A stretch of 10,460 bases of DNA from TMED8 sp964468005 (GCA_964468005.1 CAYXUT010000109.1:1-10460); one strand, 5' to 3'. Positions 1 through 7,415 are shown, counted from the stretch's first letter. Program-made: numbers and translations. Notes: a model not told the origin generated them from the sequence alone.

Positions 1-187
1 ACGCGGCGTGGAAGACGCCCTCAATGCTAGGCACGGAACCTGGCAGGGTCGCCCAAACTCCGACGCCGGCCGAATCACCGCCGATGCCAAAAATGCCGCC
101 GGCGGGCGGCGTATTACGGGATACGGTGCTCTTGGCAATTGGTGCCATGGCGAAGCATGCAAACGACACAGCTTGTAACGTCGGCAT
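1..187 (-). CDS. Possible secreted protein, N-terminal part (runs off left edge)
   Basis: I do not recognise this protein. A minus frame opens at ATG 187 and stays open for 62 codons to the window edge. It starts MPTLQAVSFACFAM followed by a small-residue stretch and then Lys-Ser, which looks like a short signal peptide. The rest is rich in Gly, Pro and small residues. The same frame is open further upstream as far as a TAG at 292-290, with another ATG at 268, so the start is uncertain. There is no clear Shine-Dalgarno. The paralogous segment at 322-435 keeps the frame and the signal-like start, but substitutions between them are not dominated by silent changes (about 4 silent against 10 changing), so coding is unproven. 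The plus strand is open here too. Confidence 0.25.
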   Translation of the reverse strand, partial: MPTLQAVSFACFAMAPIAKSTVSRNTPPAGGIFGIGGDSAGVGVWATLPGSVPSIEGVFHAA

Positions 188-311
188 TTCGTCAGATATG
201 GAGCAAACCACCCTAACAGAACTCGAACTCTCAAGCAGGTATCCTTCCAGCCGGCTGATGGTCAGCATGACAGACGGGCCCCCGAAAGCCTAGCCCATAC
301 CCTTAAGGGTG
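74..311. repeat. Divergent direct repeat, copy 1 (238 bp)
   Basis: This stretch aligns end to end with 322-558. By eye the identity is about 80% in the half next to the palindrome and near 88% in the other half, with a single one-base indel (copy 2 lacks one base near 490). The right edge is a perfect 12 bp palindrome (299-310) touching the N gap. The left edge is not a true repeat boundary: copy 2 is cut off by the gap, so copy 1 simply continues leftwards unmatched. The real unit may be longer. Both strands of copy 1 are open (24-293 plus; 289 down to the window edge minus), so coding strand cannot be settled from this pair alone. It resembles no insertion sequence end or CRISPR repeat that I recognise. 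Confidence 0.85.
299..310. promoter_or_regulatory. Perfect 12 bp palindrome in repeat copy 1
   Basis: ACCCTTAAGGGT is its own reverse complement. It is identical in both repeat copies while flanking bases differ. It lies about 110 bp upstream of the minus-strand ATG at 187. It could be an operator half of the repeat, or simply part of a coding segment reading Thr-Leu-Lys-Gly on the minus strand. Confidence 0.3.
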
Positions 312-321
312 NNNNNNNNNN
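312..321. other. Assembly gap (10 N)
   Basis: Ten N lie exactly between the two repeat copies. Ten is a placeholder length in many assemblies, so the true distance is unknown. A gap at this spot is what an assembler would leave when it cannot resolve near-identical tandem units, so further copies may be missing here. Confidence 0.97.
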
Positions 322-435
322 ATCACCGCCAATGCCACAAATACTGCAGGCGGGCGGCGTAGTATGGGATACGGTGCTCTTGGCACTTGCTGTCATGGCG
401 AAACATGCAAACGACACTGCTTGCAACGTCAGCAT
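322..435 (-). CDS. Possible secreted protein, paralogue of the 1-187 ORF, cut by the gap
   Basis: Function unknown. From ATG 435 the minus frame reads 38 codons into the N gap. It starts MLTLQAVSFACFAMTASAK, a compact signal-peptide-like segment whose Ala-Ser-Ala before Lys would suit signal peptidase I. Three Cys follow or sit in it (residues 11, 30, 33); copy 1 keeps only the first. An in-frame TGA lies just upstream, so unlike copy 1 the start cannot be further out. No convincing ribosome binding site precedes it. It may be a real small gene whose 3' part is lost in the gap, or a decayed duplicate. Confidence 0.25.
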
Positions 436-536
436 TTCGTTATATATAGATCAAACTGCCCCAACAGAATTTAAACTCTCAAGCAGGTACTTTCTAGCCG
501 GCTGAGGATCAGTGTGACAGACGAAACCCCGAGAGC

Positions 537-722
537 CTAGCCCGTACCCTTAAGGGTGTACACATCAGCTCGTAAAGCCTCGAAAGACTTAATCGCACTT
601 GGGCTTGAGCACACCGCATTGCGGTTTTTGTGTAACGGCGCCAAGCTCCTTGTAGCATCAGCCAGGAAAACATCGCGCATGCCGACGATAATCTGAGCCT
701 CGGATATTTCGCTCTTGTTCAT
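537..722 (-). CDS. Small hypothetical ORF, 61 aa
   Basis: Unrecognised as a whole. The first 15 or so residues (MNKSEISEAQIIVGM) recall the start of IS3-family OrfA transposase proteins, which commonly begin with a basic stretch, then S/T-E-x-Q-I-I-G. The resemblance ends there, and no helix-turn-helix or leucine zipper follows. No Shine-Dalgarno is visible, but a TTTACG / TATATT pair with a 16 bp spacer ends just ahead of the ATG, which would give a nearly leaderless transcript. The last residues are encoded by the repeat palindrome, and the TAG stop aligns with a TAG in repeat copy 1. It may be a genuine small gene, a degenerate transposase start, or chance. Confidence 0.25.
   Translation of the reverse strand: MNKSEISEAQIIVGMRDVFLADATRSLAPLHKNRNAVCSSPSAIKSFEALRADVYTLKGTG
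546..557. promoter_or_regulatory. Perfect 12 bp palindrome in repeat copy 2
   Basis: This is the same ACCCTTAAGGGT as at 299-310. Here it is flanked by GT on the left and GTAC on the right, which nearly extends the dyad. It sits inside the 3' end of the 61-codon minus ORF (537-722) and about 110 bp upstream of the minus ATG at 435. Confidence 0.3.
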
Positions 723-729
723 ACCAGTG

Positions 730-757
730 AATATAATGAAGCAACTGTTTTCGTAAA
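730..757 (-). promoter_or_regulatory. Candidate minus-strand promoter
   Basis: On the minus strand, TTTACG (757-752) and TATATT (735-730) are separated by 16 bp. These are 4/6 and 5/6 matches to the sigma-70 boxes. The predicted start falls about at the ATG of the 61-codon ORF at 722. Support is sequence resemblance only. Confidence 0.3.
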
Positions 758-841
758 AGATTTCCGGTTTTAATTCGTGCTAACAAGTATCCTGGAGGGG
801 GCCCCGTCATCCAAAAAAATTGCCACAAAAAATGCAACAGG

Positions 842-870
842 TTGACAATGCCTAAAGAAGTGGCCAATTC
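842..870 (+). promoter_or_regulatory. Probable topA promoter
   Basis: TTGACA at 842-847 is a perfect -35 box. GCCAATTC at 863-870 resembles the alphaproteobacterial -10 form GCTAnAwC, at a spacing of 14 counted as in the Caulobacter housekeeping consensus (TTGACgS-N10-14-GCTAnAwC). The start site would be roughly 55 bp before the topA ATG. A classical TATAAT is lacking, so the -10 half is the weaker part. Confidence 0.45.
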
Positions 871-933
871 TCCCTTCCCTCACAGAACCGCTGACAACAT
901 TGGCGGGCAAAACAAAGGAACCCCGGGGCATCC

Positions 934-3537
934 ATGAGCAACGTTGTCGTCGTCGAATCGCCTGCCAAAGCGAAAACGATCAACAAATACCTCGGCAGCG
1001 ATTATATCGTTCTAGCCAGTTACGGCCACGTCCGCGACCTGCCCGCCAAAAATGGCTCAGTGCAGCCGGACGAGAACTTCCATATGGCTTGGGAGGTCGA
1101 TGACAAAAAGAAATTGCACGTCCGCGAAATAGCTCAGGCCCTGAAGGGCGCAGACAAACTCTACCTCGCCACGGACCCCGACCGAGAAGGCGAGGCGATT
1201 TCGTGGCATGTGCGTGAATTGCTGGAGAAAGACAGAAAGCTTGATGGCGTTGACGTCAAGCGCGTGGTCTTCAACGAGATTACCAAGGATGCCATCATCG
1301 AGGCTTTCAACCATCCGCGAGAATTGGACAGCGAACTGATTGAGGCCTACCTGGCGCGCCGCGCGCTCGATTACCTTGTCGGCTTTACATTGTCCCCGGT
1401 GCTCTGGCGTAAGCTTCCCGGAAGCCGCTCGGCGGGCCGGGTTCAATCCGTCGCGCTCCGGCTGATTTGCGAACGAGAAACCGAGATCGAGAATTTCATT
1501 CCCCGGGAATATTGGTCAGTTAAGGCGATATTTCACGCACCAGACGGTACAAAGTTCGAGGCCCAGTTGACCCATTTCGAAGGCAACAAGCTCGACAAAC
1601 TTGATATCGGCGACAAGGAGACCGCGTTCCGCGCCGTCTCCGCCATCGAAGCACGCGATTTCTCCGTTGCTGCGGTCGAGCGCAAAAAGACACGCCGCAA
1701 TCCCGCCCCGCCGTTCACCACATCGACACTGCAGCAAGAAGCATCGCGCAAACTTCGATTTACCGCGCGCCGCACCATGCAGATCGCACAGCGCTTGTAT
1801 GAGGGTGTCAACATCGGTGGCGAGACCGTCGGTCTCATCACTTACATACGTACTGATGGCGTGCAAATGGCCGGGGAAGCCATAGGCGCCTGCCGCAACC
1901 TAATCAGCCAGGACTACAGCAGCAACTACGTGCCCGACAGCGCGCGGACTTATAAATCTAGGGCCAAGAATGCCCAGGAAGCGCACGAAGCGATCCGCCC
2001 GACCGATTTGTTTCGCCGACCGCGCGAAGTCAAAGCTCACCTAGACGCAGACCAATTCGCCCTCTACCGCCTGATCTGGCTCCGCACCGTGGCCAGCCAA
2101 ATGGAATCAGCTGTTCTCGACCAGGTTGCCGTCGTTCTCAACGCCGGTGACACGGTGGTCCAGATGCGCGCTACCGGGTCGGTGATCGCCTTTGATGGCT
2201 TCTTGAAACTCTACCGCGAAGGCTACGACGATAAGAACGGCAAGGAAAGTCGTGACACGATTGGCGAAGACCGCATTTTGCCTCCACTGAACGAAGGCGA
2301 TGCGACAGAACGCGGCAAAGTGATGCCGGACCAGCATTTCACCCAGCCGCCACCCCGCTATTCGGAGGCCAGCTTGGTCAAGACCCTGGAAGAACTTGGC
2401 ATCGGCCGCCCGTCGACATATGCCAGCATCATCTCTGTCTTGCAGGACCGCAATTACGTGATCTTGGAAAAACGCCAGTTTACGCCTGAAGATCGGGGCC
2501 GCGTTGTAACAGCATTTCTCGAGAGTTACTTCGGCCGCTATGTTGCCTACGATTTCACAGCTGATCTTGAAGAGAAACTGGACGATGTTTCCGGTGGACG
2601 TATCGACTGGAAGGCTTTGCTACATGACTTCTGGGATGCGTTCTCGGCAGCTGTGGATGATACCAAAGAGCTGCGCGTGTCCGCGGTTCTTGATCGCCTC
2701 GATGAGTTGTTGGGCCCGCATTTCTTTCGCGACCTTGGTGACGGCAAGGATCCGCGAAAATGCCCCAGTTGCGACGATGGCCGGCTCAACCTGAAGCTTG
2801 GAAAGTTTGGCGCTTTCATTGGCTGCGGCAACTATCCCAACTGCCGTTATACCCGCCCCTTGGCCGTGAATGATGAGAACACGGGTGTGGTCGCCAATTG
2901 TGACGGGCCCAAGGAATTGGGAACGGATCCCGTGAGCGGTCTTATTGTATCTCTGCGCCAGGGGCCTTACGGTTGGTACGTGCAATTGGGTGAGACGGAA
3001 GACCAAGGCAAGAAAAAAATCAAGCCGAAGCGCTCCTCTTTGCCGCGCACACTTGACCCGTCTGACGTCGATCTCGACAAAGGGCTGGGACTATTGGCGT
3101 TACCACGAGAAATTGGCGAACACCCTGAAACCAATGAAATGATCACCGCCGCCATTGGACGCTTTGGTCCCTACATCAAGATGGGTGCAACCTACGTTTC
3201 ATTGAAGGGTGATGACGATGTACTGACGGTCGGGCTCAACCGGGCAGTCCACCTGTTCGCCAATGCACCGCGAAAAGACCCGCCGAAGGAATTGGGTGCT
3301 CACCCGAAAGACGGCAAGCCTATCACTCAGCGGACAGGCCGTTGGGGACCATACGTCAAACACGGCAAACTGATGGCTACCCTGGCCAAGGACATGGACA
3401 AGGACAGCATCACGCTAGAGCAAGCCGTGGAACTGTTGGATGCCAAGGCAGCCAAGAACGGCAAGGGCGGCAAAACAAAAACAAAGGCGAAGACGAAATC
3501 CCGCCGTTCGACAACCAAAAAATCGGCCTCCGCGTGA
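934..3537 (+). CDS. topA: DNA topoisomerase I (type IA)
   Basis: Relaxes negatively supercoiled DNA by cutting one strand and passing the other, working against gyrase in the nucleoid. The 867-residue product opens with the family-typical MSNVVVVESPAKAKTI, which fixes the ATG. The TOPRIM domain has the metal-binding DPDREGE at residues 81-87. The catalytic tyrosine is Y304 in GLITYIRTDG. GIGRPSTYASII lies in the core domain. One four-Cys zinc ribbon follows (C610, C613, C631, C637). After it come the diverged C-terminal repeats with GPYG/GPYI/GPYV motifs usual in alphaproteobacteria, and a Lys-rich tail of about 25 residues for non-specific DNA binding. Length fits the family. AAGGAA at 915-920 is a rather distant ribosome binding site (13 nt). 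rnr starts 21 nt after the stop, so the two are probably one transcript. Confidence 0.98.
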   Translation: MSNVVVVESPAKAKTINKYLGSDYIVLASYGHVRDLPAKNGSVQPDENFHMAWEVDDKKKLHVREIAQALKGADKLYLATDPDREGEAISWHVRELLEKDRKLDGVDVKRVVFNEITKDAIIEAFNHPRELDSELIEAYLARRALDYLVGFTLSPVLWRKLPGSRSAGRVQSVALRLICERETEIENFIPREYWSVKAIFHAPDGTKFEAQLTHFEGNKLDKLDIGDKETAFRAVSAIEARDFSVAAVERKKTRRNPAPPFTTSTLQQEASRKLRFTARRTMQIAQRLYEGVNIGGETVGLITYIRTDGVQMAGEAIGACRNLISQDYSSNYVPDSARTYKSRAKNAQEAHEAIRPTDLFRRPREVKAHLDADQFALYRLIWLRTVASQMESAVLDQVAVVLNAGDTVVQMRATGSVIAFDGFLKLYREGYDDKNGKESRDTIGEDRILPPLNEGDATERGKVMPDQHFTQPPPRYSEASLVKTLEELGIGRPSTYASIISVLQDRNYVILEKRQFTPEDRGRVVTAFLESYFGRYVAYDFTADLEEKLDDVSGGRIDWKALLHDFWDAFSAAVDDTKELRVSAVLDRLDELLGPHFFRDLGDGKDPRKCPSCDDGRLNLKLGKFGAFIGCGNYPNCRYTRPLAVNDENTGVVANCDGPKELGTDPVSGLIVSLRQGPYGWYVQLGETEDQGKKKIKPKRSSLPRTLDPSDVDLDKGLGLLALPREIGEHPETNEMITAAIGRFGPYIKMGATYVSLKGDDDVLTVGLNRAVHLFANAPRKDPPKELGAHPKDGKPITQRTGRWGPYVKHGKLMATLAKDMDKDSITLEQAVELLDAKAAKNGKGGKTKTKAKTKSRRSTTKKSASA

Positions 3538-3558
3538 TCGGCCGATAGCAACACCGTC

Positions 3559-5793
3559 TTGTCGAAAACACTCGCGCCCTTCCCAACTCGTGAAGAAATT
3601 CTGGAATTTATCCGAGACAGCCCCCGAGACGTGGGCAAGCGCGAAATCGCGCGCGCCTTCGGCCTCAACGCCGACCAAAAACGGAGACTAAAGAAAGCGT
3701 TGCGCGAGATGTCGCTAGACGGCTCGTTGCGCAAAGGACGCGGCCGCAGATTCGGTGATGCAGGAAAACTGCCAAAAGTTATCATGGCGCAAATATCTGA
3801 AGTCTCCGACGATGGTGAGTTGTACGCCACACCCATGAATTGGGAAATTAACGATACGCCGCCTTCGATCATCATGGTACCCGAACCACGAGGCCGCCTA
3901 GCGCTCGGCGTCGGAGACAGTGTTCTCGTTCGGCTCACCGAAACCCCTAGCGGATACCGAGCCAAGACCATCCGCCGGATCTCGGCCGCACCGGCGCAAA
4001 TCCTTGGTGTTTTCGAAGATGCAAAGGATGAGTTACGCATCCGGCCAACCAACCGCCGCGATCGGGGTGAGTTTAGCGTACACATCGCCGACACCGGCGG
4101 CGCTCAAGTGGGAGAGTTGGTCCGCGCCGAAGTCCTGCCGGGCAAGCACCAGGGGCTCAGGCGCGCGCGCGTGGTGGAGCGCCTGGAAGGCATGGACGAC
4201 CCGCAAGCGTTTAGTCTGATCGCCATTTACCAACACGACATACCCTGCGTGTTTCCGCCGGAAGCCGAGACCGAGGCTCAATGGGCAGGCAACATCTCAC
4301 CGAAGGACCGCGAAGACCTTCGTGATCTTCCGTTGGTTACAATCGATGGAGCCGACGCCCGCGATTTTGATGACGCGGTATGGGCTGAAGCGGACCCCGA
4401 CCATAACGGCGGCTGGCATTGTATCGTAGCCATTGCCGATGTCTCATCCTACGTGACACCTGGCTCCGCACTTGATCTTGAGGCGCGCAAACGCGGCAAT
4501 TCTGTCTATTTTCCCGACCGCGTCACACCGATGTTACCGGGTTCACTCTCTAATGACTTGTGTTCATTGGTACCCAACGAAGATCGCCCTTGCCTGGCGG
4601 CACATCTGCGAATCAACGCCGACGGTCAACTCCGCGAGCACAAATTCGTTCGAGGCTTGATGCGCTCGACCGCGCGGCTCACATACGAACAGGTGCAAAC
4701 AGCCCGCGATGGAGAACCGGATCAACAGACCCAACCGCTGTTCGAAAGCGTCATAGCCCCACTTTACGGGGCCTATGAGTGCCTAGCCAAAGCGCGCGCC
4801 GAACGCCATGCCTTGGAACTCGACCTCTCGGAGAGGCAGATCATCTTGGGCGAGAACGGCAGTGTCCAAGCCATTCGCGAGCGTTTTCGTTTGGATAGCC
4901 ACAAATTGATCGAAGAGTTCATGGTCACCGCCAACGTTGCCGCGGCAAAAACCATGGAACAGCGACAATTGCCGTGTATGTACCGCATCCACAACCAACC
5001 CTCGGCCGAGAAGATTGAGGCGCTGACGCAGTTTCTTGCGTCATTGGAAATCCGATTTTCCAAAGGCCACGTTATCAAGCCGATACAGTTCAATAATATT
5101 CTAGCCCGTACCCAGGACACGCCTCACAACCACATGATCAACGAAGTCATTTTAAGAACGCAGGCACAGGCTGAGTACAGCCCTGATAACATCGGCCATT
5201 TTGGTCTCTCCTTACGACGCTATTGTCACTTCACATCACCGATACGGCGGTATGCAGACCTCATTAACCACCGCCTCTTGATCAATGGGCTCAAGCTCGG
5301 AAACGGTGGCGAAGTTCCCGAACTGGAAACACTGTCTGATCTTGGCAAACATCTTTCGGAAACCGAACGCCGCGCCGCATCAGCGGAACGCGACACCGTC
5401 GACCGCTATACGGCGCGCTATCTCGCAAGCCGCGTCGGCGCGACTTTCGCCGCCCGGGTCAACGGTGTCACCCGCGCCGGGTTGTTCGTCACCCTGAAAG
5501 AAACTGGGGCCGATGGTCTGGTGCCGATCAGAAGTCTGCCTGATGACTTCTACGACTACGACGATACCCTGCACTGCCTTACGGGCCGCACCAACGACAG
5601 AGTTTACCGCCTTGGGCAGCGCCTTGACGTGTTGTTGATGGAGGCTATTCCGATCACCGGCGGCATGATCTTCAATGTTCTCGACGCCGGCGCCCCGGAG
5701 CCCCGCAGGCCTAGCCGCGGGCATAACCGGGTAAAAGGGCGAAACCGTGGAAAAGGAAAACTCGGCACCCGCGGAAGATCGAACCGAAAATAG
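3559..5793 (+). CDS. rnr: Ribonuclease R
   Basis: Processive 3'-5' exoribonuclease that degrades structured RNA, including mRNA decay products and defective rRNA, in the cytoplasm. The 744 residues show an N-terminal winged-helix region (about 8-70), cold-shock-type OB folds, the RNB catalytic domain and an S1 domain (about 626-708), ending in a basic, Arg/Lys/Gly-rich tail. The catalytic motif TIDGADARDFDDAV supplies the four metal-binding aspartates D263, D269, D271 and D272, matching D272/D278/D280/D281 of E. coli RNase R. The start is TTG: it gives the usual PTREEILEFI opening, and no ATG or GTG in a better place is seen. No strong Shine-Dalgarno precedes it, which together with the 21 nt gap suggests translational coupling to topA. 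RNase II is the alternative, but the extra N-terminal helix-turn-helix and basic tail favour RNase R. Confidence 0.97.
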   Translation: MSKTLAPFPTREEILEFIRDSPRDVGKREIARAFGLNADQKRRLKKALREMSLDGSLRKGRGRRFGDAGKLPKVIMAQISEVSDDGELYATPMNWEINDTPPSIIMVPEPRGRLALGVGDSVLVRLTETPSGYRAKTIRRISAAPAQILGVFEDAKDELRIRPTNRRDRGEFSVHIADTGGAQVGELVRAEVLPGKHQGLRRARVVERLEGMDDPQAFSLIAIYQHDIPCVFPPEAETEAQWAGNISPKDREDLRDLPLVTIDGADARDFDDAVWAEADPDHNGGWHCIVAIADVSSYVTPGSALDLEARKRGNSVYFPDRVTPMLPGSLSNDLCSLVPNEDRPCLAAHLRINADGQLREHKFVRGLMRSTARLTYEQVQTARDGEPDQQTQPLFESVIAPLYGAYECLAKARAERHALELDLSERQIILGENGSVQAIRERFRLDSHKLIEEFMVTANVAAAKTMEQRQLPCMYRIHNQPSAEKIEALTQFLASLEIRFSKGHVIKPIQFNNILARTQDTPHNHMINEVILRTQAQAEYSPDNIGHFGLSLRRYCHFTSPIRRYADLINHRLLINGLKLGNGGEVPELETLSDLGKHLSETERRAASAERDTVDRYTARYLASRVGATFAARVNGVTRAGLFVTLKETGADGLVPIRSLPDDFYDYDDTLHCLTGRTNDRVYRLGQRLDVLLMEAIPITGGMIFNVLDAGAPEPRRPSRGHNRVKGRNRGKGKLGTRGRSNRK

Positions 5794-5807
5794 GTTTCGG
5801 CTTTTTT
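5784..5807 (+). terminator. Intrinsic terminator overlapping the rnr stop codon
   Basis: CCGAAA (5784-5789) and TTTCGG (5795-5800) form a 6 bp stem with a 5-base loop that contains the TAG stop of rnr, followed by C and six T (5802-5807). The stem is short, with three GC pairs, so termination may be partial. The S41 protease gene begins 38 nt downstream. Confidence 0.55.
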
Positions 5808-5844
5808 GATGACGCCGCACCTACTTTCGTGAGAAAATGCGGGA

Positions 5845-7407
5845 ATGGTAAGACGATCCTCCCTCACTTTGTCGCTACCAGCTTTGTTGGCTGTCTTGGT
5901 GTTGAGCGCCTGCGGGGTACCGAGACCCGTTACCACGGCTCCACCACAACTACATTCATCCCGAGCACTTGACGTTTTTACTGCCGGATACCGCGGAATC
6001 GCTGAAAAATACATCGAAGCAGTGGACATCGAAACTATTGCAATGGAGGGCATCAAAGGATTTGCCGCCATCGAGCCAGCCTTGATAGCGATGCAAGACG
6101 ACAAAACGGTGCGTTTGAACCTTTCCGGAAAGGAGATCGCCGCACTACCTTATCCACGAATCGCCACTGCATCTGGCTGGGCCCGGCTCACGGTAGATCT
6201 CGCGACCGCCGCACGAGCACATTCAAAAGATATGCATGATGCCAGCGCCGAAAAACTCTACGAAGCGGTATTTGACGGCGCCTTGTCGAAATTGGATGTG
6301 TTTTCACACTACGCGGGCGCAAGCGAAGCAAGTCGAAACCGTGCCCGACGCGATGGTTTCGGCGGTATCGGCATTCGCTTTAACATGAAAACGGGCATCG
6401 CTAAAATCACACAGGTCATGGTAGATATGCCGGCCGCCAAAGCAGGTCTAAAAGTCGGCGATCAGATCAACAAGATCGATGGAAAACTTATCGGTAAAGA
6501 AAGTAAGGATTTGGTCGCAAAACTCCGCGGACCAATCAATTCCGAGGTTCGTGTAACGGTGTTCCGCGCTTCTGAAGAGCGTTCATTTGAAGTTGTTATA
6601 GAACGCGAACATATTGTTCCCTCGACCGTAACCTCACGGCTTGAAGATCGAGTATTGTATCTGGGCATTTCCAATTTTAATCAAGGAACGGCGCGTTCGA
6701 TTGGCAAGGAAATAGAACGTGGTAAGGCAGAAACCAAGGATGGGATTTTGGGTGTAATTCTTGATTTGCGCGGCAATCCCGGTGGGTTGCTAAAGCAATC
6801 GATTAAGATTGCCGATATGATGCTTAAGCATGGCCATATCCTGACAACGCGTGGACGCCACCCCGACAGCCTGCATCACTATGAAGCTGGCGGTCGGGAT
6901 CTGGCGGACGGCTTGCCGGTCGTGGTTATCGTCGACGGTAAATCTGCATCCGCATCAGAGATCGTCGCCGCCGCCTTGCAAGACCGGGACCGGGCCGTGG
7001 TCATCGGCACTTCATCGTTCGGCAAGGGCTCCGTACAAACCGTTCTCCGACTGCCCAACGACGGCGAGATTACCCTAACCTGGTCACGCTTCATGGCGCC
7101 GTCGGGTTACGCTCTACACGGGCTTGGTGTCAGGCCCGCGATCTGCACTAGTAAGATCAAGAAGGGTTTGAGAGCCGTCATAGAAAAAGCCCTGGATCAA
7201 CGTTTGAAGACACGTGTGACCTTTGCATCGTGGCGCACCCCTGGTGTTCAGGAAGAACAGAGGAGAAAAGCGCTACGCGAAACCTGTCCGTCGGAACGAC
7301 GCAAAGCTTATGCCGACATTCGTATCGCCAAATACCTAGCAAATGATCGAACACTTTTCGTCCGTGCGCTTGATATCTCGACAACTACGGCGCAAGCACA
7401 CAATTAA
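5845..7407 (+). CDS. S41 family carboxyl-terminal processing protease, predicted lipoprotein
   Basis: CtpA/Prc-type serine protease that trims or degrades envelope proteins, acting outside the cytoplasm. Residues 1-23 form a lipoprotein signal: basic start, hydrophobic core, lipobox LSAC with C23 as lipidation site. The following Gly does not signal inner-membrane retention, so outer-membrane location is inferred. A helical N-terminal region (about 40-165) is followed by a PDZ domain (about 173-255, starting GGIGIRF) and the protease core (about 260-432). The catalytic pair is S369 in SASASEI and K394 in FGKGSVQ, 25 apart as in E. coli Prc, with Q398. GNPGG lies upstream of these. A C-terminal extension of about 85 residues carries C434 and C481, possibly a disulfide. 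The ATG is preceded by GCGGGA very close by and GAGAAA slightly further. It lies downstream of the rnr terminator, so it is either weakly cotranscribed or has its own promoter. Confidence 0.93.
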   Translation: MVRRSSLTLSLPALLAVLVLSACGVPRPVTTAPPQLHSSRALDVFTAGYRGIAEKYIEAVDIETIAMEGIKGFAAIEPALIAMQDDKTVRLNLSGKEIAALPYPRIATASGWARLTVDLATAARAHSKDMHDASAEKLYEAVFDGALSKLDVFSHYAGASEASRNRARRDGFGGIGIRFNMKTGIAKITQVMVDMPAAKAGLKVGDQINKIDGKLIGKESKDLVAKLRGPINSEVRVTVFRASEERSFEVVIEREHIVPSTVTSRLEDRVLYLGISNFNQGTARSIGKEIERGKAETKDGILGVILDLRGNPGGLLKQSIKIADMMLKHGHILTTRGRHPDSLHHYEAGGRDLADGLPVVVIVDGKSASASEIVAAALQDRDRAVVIGTSSFGKGSVQTVLRLPNDGEITLTWSRFMAPSGYALHGLGVRPAICTSKIKKGLRAVIEKALDQRLKTRVTFASWRTPGVQEEQRRKALRETCPSERRKAYADIRIAKYLANDRTLFVRALDISTTTAQAHN

Positions 7408-7415
7408 CCCCCCTC

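Larger units (their letters stand above)
322..558. repeat. Divergent direct repeat, copy 2 (237 bp)
   Basis: This is the partner of 74-311, starting flush with the gap and ending after the palindrome at 546-557. Relative to copy 1 it has a one-base deletion and many transitions. In the plus frame that is open in copy 1 it carries a TGA near 503, and in the minus frame it carries a TGA just upstream of the ATG at 435. The long frames of copy 1 are therefore not preserved here; only the 38-codon minus segment at 322-435 stays open in both copies. Confidence 0.85.
559..933. other. Region between repeat and topA without a secure gene
   Basis: Apart from the 61-codon minus ORF and the promoter candidates, I see no RNA gene, mobile-element end or conserved reading frame here. 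A minus frame at 658-867 with a TTG start is hydrophobic but overlaps both the other ORF and the topA promoter. In many alphaproteobacteria dprA lies directly upstream of topA; no part of it is present here. Confidence 0.5.

Noticed and set aside
24..293. Plus ORF of 89 codons across repeat copy 1.
   Set aside because: The equivalent frame in copy 2 ends at a TGA and contains an indel. Substitutions look fairly conservative, but there is no ribosome binding site or family resemblance, so I kept only the repeat and the low-confidence minus frames.
74..558. CRISPR or other short-spacer array.
   Set aside because: There are only two copies, each about 238 bp and divergent, without regular short repeats or spacers.
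658..867. Minus ORF of 69 codons with a hydrophobic start and AGGGAAGG before a TTG codon.
   Set aside because: It needs a TTG start, overlaps the other minus ORF in a different frame and runs through the topA promoter; the product resembles nothing I know.
3327..4094. Minus ORF of 255 codons opposite topA and rnr.
   Set aside because: It lies antisense to the ends of two secure genes with strong motifs; its composition (Ser/Arg-rich) is that of a shadow frame.
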